From Brevibacterium paucivorans (GTDB taxonomy: Bacteria > Actinomycetota > Actinomycetes > Actinomycetales > Brevibacteriaceae), in assembly GCF_016907735.1 (NCBI RefSeq), contig NZ_JAFBCP010000001.1, positions 248,001 to 312,000 of the forward strand: DNA of 64,000 nucleotides, in the 5' to 3' direction. Under the pieces are notes generated by a model. It saw only the letters and a list, made by a program, of their open reading frames with translations, was not told the origin of the DNA and did not search any database. Each line of letters starts with the position of its first letter. Positions within the stretch are counted from its first letter, which is position 1. A program made the translations under genes and the position numbers. Positions 50,146-58,147 of this stretch are shown here, in pieces.

Positions 50146-53082
50146 CTAGCCTTCACCCTGGCCGCCACCGGACTGTTGGTCTTGGAGTTTTCCGGCTTCG
50201 TCGAGTGCCTTACGCAGACGCTCTTGAGCTTCACCGTACTTCTTCCAGTCACCGTCCTTGAGCGCCTGATCGGATTCCTTCATGGCGTTACGGGCGTCCT
50301 CAAGTGCCTTCTGAAGGTTTGGTTCGCGCGCAGGCTTACCCTTCTCTTCGCCCGCGTCGGCACCACCCTTCTCACCTTCGCTGGCTTCACCAGAAGAGTC
50401 CGCGTCACCAGCACGCGCACCGGAGTCTCCCCCGAATACCTGGTCAAGCGCTTCGTCAAGAGTAGGCGCGAATCCAATCTGCTCACCGAACGCCACCAAC
50501 ACACGCTGGAGCACTGGGTACGAAGTTTCGCCAGCCGAACGCACATACACCGGCTGGATGTACAACAGACCACCAGCAACCGGCAGGGTCAGCAAGTTAC
50601 CGTTCTGCACCTTCGACTCACCTTGGCGCAGAAGGTTCAAACTCGACTGAACATTGGGCTCAGTGTTGAAGTTGTTCTGTGCTTGACCAGGACCAGGGAA
50701 CGTCGTGTTGCGCGGAAGCTGAAGCAGACGTAGCTTTCCATAGTCGTCGTGCTTAACACCCTTCTCATTACCCGCGTCTGCATTGGCAGCCAAGAACCCA
50801 GTCAGGTTGTTACGCGTCTGGCCCTCAGTGGGTCGCGGAATAAAGGACGACGTCAGTGAAAACGCTGGCGCGTCCTGATTCGGCATCTGCAACGTCAAGT
50901 AGAACGGCGGCTGCATCAGACGTGACTCTTGATTCACCGTGGGGTCGGTCGGGGTTGTCCAGAAGTCCTGCCCCGTGTAGAACGAGTTGGCATCGTCTAC
51001 GTGGTAGCGGGTCAGCAAGGAGCGCTGCACCTTAAACATGTCTTCTGGGTACCGCACGTGGCTCATGAGATCCCCGCTCATCTCTGACATTGGTTTCACC
51101 ATGTCAGGGAAGATCTTGGACCATGTTTTAAGCACAGGATCGTCATCATCCCACTTGTACAGGTTGACTGATCCGTCATACGCGTCAACAGTGACCTTGA
51201 CCGAGTTACGGATGTAGTTCACCTGCTGGGGAGGCAGGGCCGCCGTAGTGCCTGAACGCTGCGTGTTCGAGTCCTGCGTTGCGTCCTGCAGTACCTGCGG
51301 CGTGGAGTACGGGTATTCCTTGGACGTGGTGTACCCATCCATAATCCACTGCACACGGCCGTCAACCACCGCGGGATACGGATCACCGTCGATCTGCAAG
51401 AATGGCGCAGCCTTCTGCGCACGCTCACGAGGCGAGCGGTTGAACAGAATCTGTGACTCTGAGTTCAGCGCATCCGACAGAACAATCTGTTCGTCTTGGA
51501 ACTTAATGGCAAACAGCAAGCGGTTAAAGAAGTTGCCCACACTGGGCCCACCGTCACCCTTGAAGGTGTTGTACACCTGAGCGCCACCGTCTTCGTTGTC
51601 GGCGGGGTAGTCAATTTCGCGTGGGTCTGCACCTTCAGGGGCACCCACAATCGAGTACCGAGGTGACCGCTCACCAAAGTAAATACGTGGCTCGTACTCC
51701 CCCAGCTCACCGGTAGGTGGAATGTTCGCTTCCAAGAACGCGGGCTGTCCATCGCCACCCTGACGGTTACCATATGCGGCAACTACACCGAAGCCGTGTG
51801 TATAGACAACAGCCTGGTTCAGCCACGACGAATCGGCTTGCGACGCGGGGTTGAGTTCACGGACCGCGATCACCGTGTCCTGCATTTCATCGTTGATGTT
51901 GTACCGGTCAACGTCGAGCTGTTCAGGGAACGAATAGAACGGGCGTTGCTGCTGGATCTGGCGGAAGGTATCCGACACCAGATTCGGGTCCAGCAGACGA
52001 ATCGATGCCGCTGTTTGGGCGTCTTCACGCAAGGCACCCGATTTACCATCGGTGGATGGTGAGTACGGAATCACTTCCACGTCATCGATCCCATATGCGT
52101 GACGTGTGGCGTCGATGTTGCGCTGAAGGTATTCCTTTTCCAAGCTCTGTTCTGACGGTTGCACCTGCAACTGCTGCACCGTTGCGGGAAGCGCGATGAT
52201 CGACACCGCGCCCAGAATCAGCAGCATCAGAACAGACACGATCGACAGTTTCCACACGTTTCGGAACGCGTTAGCCGCCATGATCAGCGCAACGACAACG
52301 GCTGCGATCGCTACGATCAACATCGCCGGAAGCGTAATGTTCACGTCTTTGTACGACGCACCCGTCATCAGACCGCCCGTCGATGTCAGGACGGAGTACC
52401 GCTGGAGGAACATGCGAACACCCTGCATCAGGATGAGCAGACCAGCTGAAATTGCGAGGTGGTAGCGCGCTGTTTTCGACACGGTCAGTTTGGAGTCGTC
52501 GCCTGGGCGGATTCCTCCCATGAGGTAGTGCGCGATAACGGCCGCGATGAGGGACAGCAACAATGCCATAGCAACGTAGTCCGCGACCGTGCGAAGCAAC
52601 GGGAAGTGGAACATGTAGAAGCCCAGATCCATGTTGAACTGAGGATCTTTCTGTCCAAACTCACTCGCGTTGACAAAAAGAAGGGCTTGTTGCCATGCAG
52701 CTGACAACGCTATTCCACCCATGACACCAATAACGGCTGGAACGACGATCGTGACCACCCGGCGCAGCGGCTCGATTGCTTCCCGGTACCTGTCAAGGTT
52801 CTCTTGGCGCGGAGACGTTGGGGCGTACACCGGGCGTTTCTTGTGCGCGAGCATCAAAGGGAACCAAATGGCTCCTCCCATGATGATCACACCAACAAAA
52901 AAGAGAATGATCTTAGCGATCCACTCCGTGGTGAAGACCTGCAGGAATCCAAGTTGTTGGAACCACAGTGCTTCGGTGAAAACTTGCGCGAACACCACGA
53001 ACAAAACCAGAAGTACAGCTACTGCTCCAAGAGTGAGCAAAAGCGGTGAAGGCTTCTTCGTTTTTTGGCTTGGTGTACTCAA
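50146..53082 (-). CDS. UPF0182 family membrane protein
   Basis: 978 aa. About seven membrane spans in residues 15-310, then a large extracellular-type domain (YNINDEMQDTVIAVRELNPA and following), then an acidic low-complexity linker (Gly/Glu/Asp/Ala) and a C-terminal helical segment rich in Lys, Glu and Gln. Orthologues (Rv3193c) sit next to the PDZ protease gene in actinobacteria. Function unknown. Confidence 0.92.
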   Translation of the reverse strand: MSTPSQKTKKPSPLLLTLGAVAVLLVLFVVFAQVFTEALWFQQLGFLQVFTTEWIAKIILFFVGVIIMGGAIWFPLMLAHKKRPVYAPTSPRQENLDRYREAIEPLRRVVTIVVPAVIGVMGGIALSAAWQQALLFVNASEFGQKDPQFNMDLGFYMFHFPLLRTVADYVAMALLLSLIAAVIAHYLMGGIRPGDDSKLTVSKTARYHLAISAGLLILMQGVRMFLQRYSVLTSTGGLMTGASYKDVNITLPAMLIVAIAAVVVALIMAANAFRNVWKLSIVSVLMLLILGAVSIIALPATVQQLQVQPSEQSLEKEYLQRNIDATRHAYGIDDVEVIPYSPSTDGKSGALREDAQTAASIRLLDPNLVSDTFRQIQQQRPFYSFPEQLDVDRYNINDEMQDTVIAVRELNPASQADSSWLNQAVVYTHGFGVVAAYGNRQGGDGQPAFLEANIPPTGELGEYEPRIYFGERSPRYSIVGAPEGADPREIDYPADNEDGGAQVYNTFKGDGGPSVGNFFNRLLFAIKFQDEQIVLSDALNSESQILFNRSPRERAQKAAPFLQIDGDPYPAVVDGRVQWIMDGYTTSKEYPYSTPQVLQDATQDSNTQRSGTTAALPPQQVNYIRNSVKVTVDAYDGSVNLYKWDDDDPVLKTWSKIFPDMVKPMSEMSGDLMSHVRYPEDMFKVQRSLLTRYHVDDANSFYTGQDFWTTPTDPTVNQESRLMQPPFYLTLQMPNQDAPAFSLTSSFIPRPTEGQTRNNLTGFLAANADAGNEKGVKHDDYGKLRLLQLPRNTTFPGPGQAQNNFNTEPNVQSSLNLLRQGESKVQNGNLLTLPVAGGLLYIQPVYVRSAGETSYPVLQRVLVAFGEQIGFAPTLDEALDQVFGGDSGARAGDADSSGEASEGEKGGADAGEEKGKPAREPNLQKALEDARNAMKESDQALKDGDWKKYGEAQERLRKALDEAGKLQDQQSGGGQGEG

Positions 53083-53094
53083 CCGTTCTCCTCG

Positions 53095-54171
53095 CTAACC
53101 AGAGCACATGGTGACTGTGCCGATGTCATCGTGTGTGATCGCGTCGATGGCGTCGACTGCCGTGTCCAGGGTGTCGACGCGAATCACTTTCATGTCGAGC
53201 CCTTTCGCGGCCTGGGCTGCTTCAGCACAGTTGTCCGCTGGGCTCAAAAAGTAATCGTTTCCTGCCTCGTTGGCCGCCACGACTTTCTGCCTGGCTCCAC
53301 CAATCGGCCGCACCGTTCCGTCTTCGGTGATCTGGCCGGTGCCCGCGATACGTTTCCCATTCGTCATGTCACCGGGTTCCAGCTTGTCGATGATGGTCAG
53401 CGCAAACACCAACCCAGCACTGGGTCCGCCCACGTCTTCAAGGTTGAACTTCACCTCGATGGGAAAGTCATATTTGGGAGCCAGAACCACGCCCAGCTTG
53501 GGCCCGTCGGTCGTGTCCTTAGGCGTGATCTTTTCGTGTAGCTTCTTGCCGTCGCGCTCAATGTCCAGTTCAACTGGGTCACCCATGGCAACCGTGTCCT
53601 GCATACGGGTGATGTCTTCAGCACTGCCAGAAATCTTCTCACCGTTGAGCGCAGTAATAATGTCGCCAGGTTCCACAGCCCCTTCAACTGCCGCGCCTTG
53701 CGCCACGCTTCCCACACCCAGTTGTGTTTCGTATTTCTTGCCGAGGTGGTTCAGAGCGGCCGCCACCGCGTAGTCTTGCGAGCTTGCCATCTGAGCGTTG
53801 TTTTCCTGCGTGACTTGGTCGCGCGTGGTGGTCAGCGGGTAGTAGGCCTCGCTGGGAACGACGGTGTCCTTCTTCTTTACGACCGACCACAGGGCTTGCG
53901 ATGGGTATACCTGCCTGCCGGGGCCACCGGCCACGGCTACGGTGAGCATATCCAAGGTTCCCGAGGTGGGGTAAGTTTTCGCACCCGAGATAGTAACGAC
54001 CTCGGTCCCTTCATGCTCACCCAAAGTGTTGAAAACCGGGCCGGGCATTTCAACCAAGTACGGGACAGGAATGAGGGCCGCGATGATAACGAGCCCGTAC
54101 GTCACGAGAGTGGAAAGAGTTGTTACGTGAAGTCGCTTTTTAGGCGGTTTTGCCTGGGCACTCGTAGTCAC
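53095..54171 (-). CDS. PDZ domain/Lon-type S16 serine protease (YlbL family)
   Basis: 358 aa. Single N-terminal membrane span (about 19-42), PDZ domain (about 125-215, with EGAVEPGDIITALNG) and a Lon-like catalytic domain with Ser near 252 in GGPSAGL and Lys near 296 in GARQKVVAA. Works outside the membrane with the signal anchor. GTG at 54171 follows AAAGGAACG. Neighbour of UPF0182 and divergent from the DUF2342 gene. Confidence 0.92.
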   Translation of the reverse strand: MTTSAQAKPPKKRLHVTTLSTLVTYGLVIIAALIPVPYLVEMPGPVFNTLGEHEGTEVVTISGAKTYPTSGTLDMLTVAVAGGPGRQVYPSQALWSVVKKKDTVVPSEAYYPLTTTRDQVTQENNAQMASSQDYAVAAALNHLGKKYETQLGVGSVAQGAAVEGAVEPGDIITALNGEKISGSAEDITRMQDTVAMGDPVELDIERDGKKLHEKITPKDTTDGPKLGVVLAPKYDFPIEVKFNLEDVGGPSAGLVFALTIIDKLEPGDMTNGKRIAGTGQITEDGTVRPIGGARQKVVAANEAGNDYFLSPADNCAEAAQAAKGLDMKVIRVDTLDTAVDAIDAITHDDIGTVTMCSG

Positions 54172-54350
54172 GCAACGTTCCTTTCGTTAAAGCACAACTA
54201 GTCTAGCCGATTCGCAGGAAACTCTAGACATCGAAGAGCGCCGGCTATACGTTCGCTCACAACGAAAAACGGTCAAACGCGCCTTCATCATGGAAGGCTT
54301 TTTCAAGTTCGATCGTTACGCTTTTAAACAAGCAAACTAAGGGAGAAACG

Positions 54351-55661
54351 ATGAGCGACAAGGATCGCGACAAAGATTCATCGGGCGATGACCCACTGAA
54401 CAACCTGTTCGGCATGCTGTTTGGCGCAGGCGGTGCTCTGGGAGGCGTCCAGGGTCAGTTCCCTGCGGGGGGAATTCCGATCGACGGAAACATGCTGTCG
54501 TCTTTCCTCGGCCAGATTCAGGGACTCATGGGCCAGTCGGGTGGCGCCGGCGATGTCGCACGGCAGACTGCAGCCAGCAAGGTCCCCACCCCAGACCCCA
54601 GCGTGGCAGACGAAGTCTCGCGCGCTACCCACGACGCGTTCCGCTTGGCTGAACTGTGGCTCGAGCGGGTCACCGAGTTCACCACGACAAACGAAGCTCA
54701 GAGCCTGACACGCAAGGATTGGGCCACACAGTCTGTCGATGGATGGGTGGAAATCGCCCAACCTATTCAGGCGAACATGTCACGCACGTTCACCGACTCG
54801 ATGGCCGACCAGATTCCTGAAGAAATGCGCCCATTCATGTCGTCAATGTCATCGATGATGACGAACATGTCAGCGTCGCTCTTTGGGGCACAGATTGGTG
54901 AGGCCTTGGGCACGCTGTCCGGAAGTGTTCTCACAGGCACGGATTACAATCTGCCCATTCTTGACGCTCCAGCACTGATCGAATCCAACATCTCTGGAGC
55001 CTCGGCAGAGCTCGACCTCGACCACACGCAATTGCGCATTTTTGTGGCATGTGTGGAGCTAGCCAAACGTGCACTGTTTGCCTCAACTCCGTGGTTGGCC
55101 GGCCACATCCGGACCGCGTTTGCCAAGTACGCGTCAAACGTCGAAGTCGATTCTTCCAACATCCACGACATGATGGGCAACATCAACCCACAGAACATGC
55201 ACGAAGCCACCGAAGAGCTTCGCAATGGCATGTTCAAACCGGTCTCCACCGAGGAAGGCGAGCAGGCGAAAGAGTCACTCACCCGCATTGTGTCCACGGT
55301 CGCCGGGTGGGCCGATGTCGTGGCATACAACGCGTGCGAAGCACTGGAACAACGCGACGAAATCCGTGAGGCTCTCAGGCGCCGTACCACCATGACCTCC
55401 GACTCAGAGAACGCGTTGAGCCAGCTGATTGGCCTTGACCTCACTCCTACGCGCCTGCGCGACGCGGCAGCTCTGTTCACGTACCTTGAGTCTTCGGAAG
55501 GCGCGCAGGCACGAGACGCCGTGTTCTCGCACCCTGACGCCCTACCCACGAACGCCGACCTCGACGACCCACTGGGCTACTCCGAGCGCCACTCAGAGCA
55601 GGCACAAACCGAGGACGACATGGACGAAGCCCTGCGTCGCCTCCTCGAAGAAGAATCGTGA
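54351..55661 (+). CDS. DUF2342/zincin-like family protein
   Basis: 436 aa. A Gly/Met-rich N-terminal segment (FGMLFGAGGALGG) leads into a helical domain with NMSASLFGAQIGEALG and SNVEVDSSNIHDMMGNINPQN. Homologues next to ylbL are called zinc-dependent metalloproteases or TIGR03624 hydrolases, but here the helix where a metal motif is expected reads FVACVELAKRALFASTPWL and shows no HExxH. GGGAG precedes the ATG. Confidence 0.8.
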   Translation: MSDKDRDKDSSGDDPLNNLFGMLFGAGGALGGVQGQFPAGGIPIDGNMLSSFLGQIQGLMGQSGGAGDVARQTAASKVPTPDPSVADEVSRATHDAFRLAELWLERVTEFTTTNEAQSLTRKDWATQSVDGWVEIAQPIQANMSRTFTDSMADQIPEEMRPFMSSMSSMMTNMSASLFGAQIGEALGTLSGSVLTGTDYNLPILDAPALIESNISGASAELDLDHTQLRIFVACVELAKRALFASTPWLAGHIRTAFAKYASNVEVDSSNIHDMMGNINPQNMHEATEELRNGMFKPVSTEEGEQAKESLTRIVSTVAGWADVVAYNACEALEQRDEIREALRRRTTMTSDSENALSQLIGLDLTPTRLRDAAALFTYLESSEGAQARDAVFSHPDALPTNADLDDPLGYSERHSEQAQTEDDMDEALRRLLEEES

Positions 55662-56209
55662 CGGCTGACCCGCGCATCGCGCACACGGTGCGCACCCTCG
55701 CCGAGGTGGCAACCACCTCGGCGATGTCCGTCACCGAGTTCGTGTCCAGCAACTCCCGCCCGCTGGACCGTTGTGGCGGACCCGCTCACGTGACGGCCAG
55801 TTGCGTGGTCTTCTCCCCCGACTTCACGCGTGTACTCCTGACCCATCACGCAAAAGGACGGTTCTGGGTGCAGTTCGGTGGCCATGTGGAACCAGGGGAT
55901 GCCACCGTGCGCGATGCAGCACTGCGCGAAGCACGTGAAGAGTCCGGCGTGCAGGACTTTCCTTGGTTGTCACCTCACCCCGTTGACGTCCACTCCCATG
56001 ATCTGCCTGGGGCGTTTGGCACCTGCGCCACACATCACGACGTTGTGTATGGGGCGGTGTTGAGCCCGGACGCCCACACCCAGGTTTCAGATGAGTCGCT
56101 GGATGTCAAGTGGTTCCCCGTCGACGACCTGCCTGGCACAATCGTCGATGACCTGCCTCAGCGCCTTCCAGGCCTCATTGAGGCGACTCGTAGTCAATAC
56201 CTCGGCTGA
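55658..56209 (+). CDS. Nudix hydrolase
   Basis: 183 aa. Nudix box GGHVEPGDATVRDAALREAREESGV-type helix-loop (positions about 75-98) with the REAREESG catalytic core; the first box Glu is Asp here (EPGDAT). Substrate unknown. GTGA overlap with the DUF2342 gene; tail overlaps the metallopeptidase gene by 35 bp. Confidence 0.88.
   Translation: MTADPRIAHTVRTLAEVATTSAMSVTEFVSSNSRPLDRCGGPAHVTASCVVFSPDFTRVLLTHHAKGRFWVQFGGHVEPGDATVRDAALREAREESGVQDFPWLSPHPVDVHSHDLPGAFGTCATHHDVVYGAVLSPDAHTQVSDESLDVKWFPVDDLPGTIVDDLPQRLPGLIEATRSQYLG
55698..55724. repeat. Perfect inverted pair of the CCGAGGTGG word
   Basis: TCGCCGAGGTGG and its exact complement are separated by CAA: 12-bp arms with a 3-base loop, inside the Nudix coding sequence near its start. 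The core of each arm is the recurrent 9-mer. It could fold in mRNA or single-stranded DNA. Confidence 0.9.
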
Positions 56210-56723
56210 AGCCTTCGAGGAAGATATCTGCATCGCGCGATCGCGGATACCGCTCCGTGAGCTCACGAAAGCGCGGCCCGTGGTCGCTTTCGCGTAAGTG
56301 CGCAAGCTCATGGACCAACACCGCGTCGAGCACCCAGTCGGGCACGGCTTGAAGCCTGTGGGACACACGAATGGAGTTCGATACCGCTGAGCACGAAGCC
56401 CAGCGGGAGTTCTGGTTTTCGACCCATTTCACCGACAGTGGCTCGATGTCGTCCTTGAAGTATGTGGAGTTGAGGGTTCGGGCACGCGCGAGGAGGTCCT
56501 CATCGGACGTCCCTGCGCCACTTTTTGCGCTCAGACGCGTTAAGAGCTGGGCGATCTGCGCGAGGTCCGTGCGCACGTCATAGTGCATGGGCGCCGCCAG
56601 TTCCCACCGTCCTCCACTGCGTTTGAGCGTCACGGTTTTCTTGCGACGTGCCGAGTGCTTAACGTGCAGTTCACCTGACTCGATCATGTGCGCTACATCT
56701 TGGGCAGTGAAGCTGTTCTTCAT
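56175..56723 (-). CDS. YgjP-like/M48-family metallopeptidase
   Basis: 182 aa. Zinc motif HELAH at 138-142 (LVHELAHLRESDHGP), preceded by the family motifs HSARRKKTVTLKR and WASCSAVSNSIRVSHRL. I chose ATG at 56723 from family length; the frame is open to 56843 and no start has a clear ribosome site. Role unknown; common next to uvrD2 in actinobacteria. Confidence 0.8.
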   Translation of the reverse strand: MKNSFTAQDVAHMIESGELHVKHSARRKKTVTLKRSGGRWELAAPMHYDVRTDLAQIAQLLTRLSAKSGAGTSDEDLLARARTLNSTYFKDDIEPLSVKWVENQNSRWASCSAVSNSIRVSHRLQAVPDWVLDAVLVHELAHLRESDHGPRFRELTERYPRSRDADIFLEGFSRGIDYESPQ

Positions 56724-56775
56724 AGCAACTAGTTGTAGCAGATGGCATTCAACACGCCGACGCTCAAAAGTTTTT

Positions 56776-57178
56776 TCATCCACATGGTTAGGAGGGTGTG
56801 GAAAGTGGGTTTCCATGGTGTATTTCGGCTGATAAGCGGGCATTTATATGCCGCTGGCCATGCGTTGAAGTTACAGGATTCTTCTTTTGCACACACTGTT
56901 GTCCACAGATAATGCACATGCGTACACAGCTGTATTTAAAAATTCCACATGATCTGTGGATAACGGAATTGATCACCGGCAAAGAAAGGTTTAAGTTTTT
57001 ATCTCAGACTCGCGGAAAACCCGGACTTCATGGCAAGGGGAAGGTCTATGAAGTCCGCGCGCGGCTGCGAGACTCAACGGACGAGGAGACTGTTCGCCTG
57101 GGAATTTCCCTGTGGAAAACTAAGGCTGAACGTCTCCTCGTTCGCATGTTTGGTAAAAATATCAACAGGTTATCCACA
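56776..57178. promoter_or_regulatory. DnaA-box cluster in a 518-bp gene-free gap
   Basis: Perfect or consensus boxes: TTGTCCACA at 56899-56907 (+), TTATCCACA at 56955-56963 (- strand) and TTATCCACA at 57170-57178 (+). Looser ones: TCATCCACA 56776-56784, TGTGGAAAG 56797-56805 and TGTGGAAAA 57111-57119. The gap 56724-57241 is AT-richer than its neighbours and holds no gene I can support. No dnaA, dnaN or rpmH is in the window. Confidence 0.6.
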
Positions 57179-57241
57179 TTTTTCGTAAGCCACTTCTTTT
57201 CGCCTCTACCCCTCCATACGCTGAAAGAGGAGGTGAGACGA

Positions 57242-58147
57242 ATGTTGATGTTCAACAGATCGGTGCCACTGGTGTGGCGTTCGTCCTCATGTTTACAAAT
57301 CGGCATTGACGATCCTGTGCTCATTGATGGTTTGAGCACGGCTGACCGGGAGCTTATCGAGCTCATCAAGATGGGGATATCACCGGAAGTTTTAGCCGAC
57401 AAAGCATCGCATGTGGGTCTCACCCATGAACGAACAGCGTCACTGTTGAACTTGTTAGAAGAGTCCCAAGCTTTGGTTCCCCGTGTACAGTTACACACCA
57501 CTCCCGTCACGTATCAGGTCGACGCCGTGGCACACTCACGCCGAGCGAATCCCAGCGAGTTTATGGTGGCGATCAAGAAGCAGAAAGTCGTGTGCGTGGG
57601 ACCGTTGGCGCCTGAACTTTCCAAGCTTCTGTCTGCGTGTGGGTTCAACGTCACATCTGCCGCATCTTTGCTCCAGGCGAAGGTGCGAGACGGGTCGATT
57701 GTGGTTCTTACGTCGGTGTGGGTTCCGGATCTCATGGGAGCCCGCTCGTTACACGATTCAGGGACGCAACATGTGAGTGTCTGTGTACAGCAGGAGCAGG
57801 CCGCTGTCACTCACGTGGTCTGCCCCAGTCTCACTCCGTGCATTACGTGCCTAACGCATTACATTATCGATGTCGACGACGAATGGATGACCGGATGGCG
57901 TGGTTTACGTGAACAAGCACCTTCTGCCCGCCGGGTAGATCCGTTACTTGCGTGGTCGTCGCTTGTCACGTGCGCACGTGTGCTTCGTGAGTATGTGCTA
58001 CAAGATTTCACCATCCCGCACACGCAGCGTGTGGATTTGGCAGGCGAAGTGTCTACGTCGGTTGCCCAGTTTCACACCGCGTGCGACTGCCGTGTGGCTC
58101 AAGTGCTCGAAGACCTCACGGCTTCGAGTATGTCGTCACCAAACTGA
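57242..58147 (+). CDS. Orphan E1-like/TOMM leader-peptide-binding protein
   Basis: 301 aa. The N-terminus (PLVWRSSSCLQIGIDDP) matches the RiPP-recognition-type domain of ocin-ThiF-like/cyclodehydratase proteins, and the C-terminus has CPSLTPCITCLTHY, the zinc-type cysteine motif of that group. No YcaO or precursor gene is in the window. ATG at 57242 follows AGAGGAGGTGAGACG, an excellent site; the open frame back to 56798 is rejected. The 3' end overlaps uvrD2 by 49 bp tail to tail. Confidence 0.7.
   Translation: MLMFNRSVPLVWRSSSCLQIGIDDPVLIDGLSTADRELIELIKMGISPEVLADKASHVGLTHERTASLLNLLEESQALVPRVQLHTTPVTYQVDAVAHSRRANPSEFMVAIKKQKVVCVGPLAPELSKLLSACGFNVTSAASLLQAKVRDGSIVVLTSVWVPDLMGARSLHDSGTQHVSVCVQQEQAAVTHVVCPSLTPCITCLTHYIIDVDDEWMTGWRGLREQAPSARRVDPLLAWSSLVTCARVLREYVLQDFTIPHTQRVDLAGEVSTSVAQFHTACDCRVAQVLEDLTASSMSSPN

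Noticed and set aside
56798..57241. N-terminal extension of the E1-like protein from an upstream ATG
   Set aside because: Residues are Cys/Phe/Trp-rich and unlike a folded domain, the internal ATG at 57242 has a far better ribosome site and gives the family start, and the stretch holds the DnaA boxes.
56724..57241. The DnaA-box region as the chromosomal origin oriC
   Set aside because: No dnaA, dnaN, recF, gyrB, rpmH or parAB is in the window, and the box number is lower than in typical actinobacterial origins.
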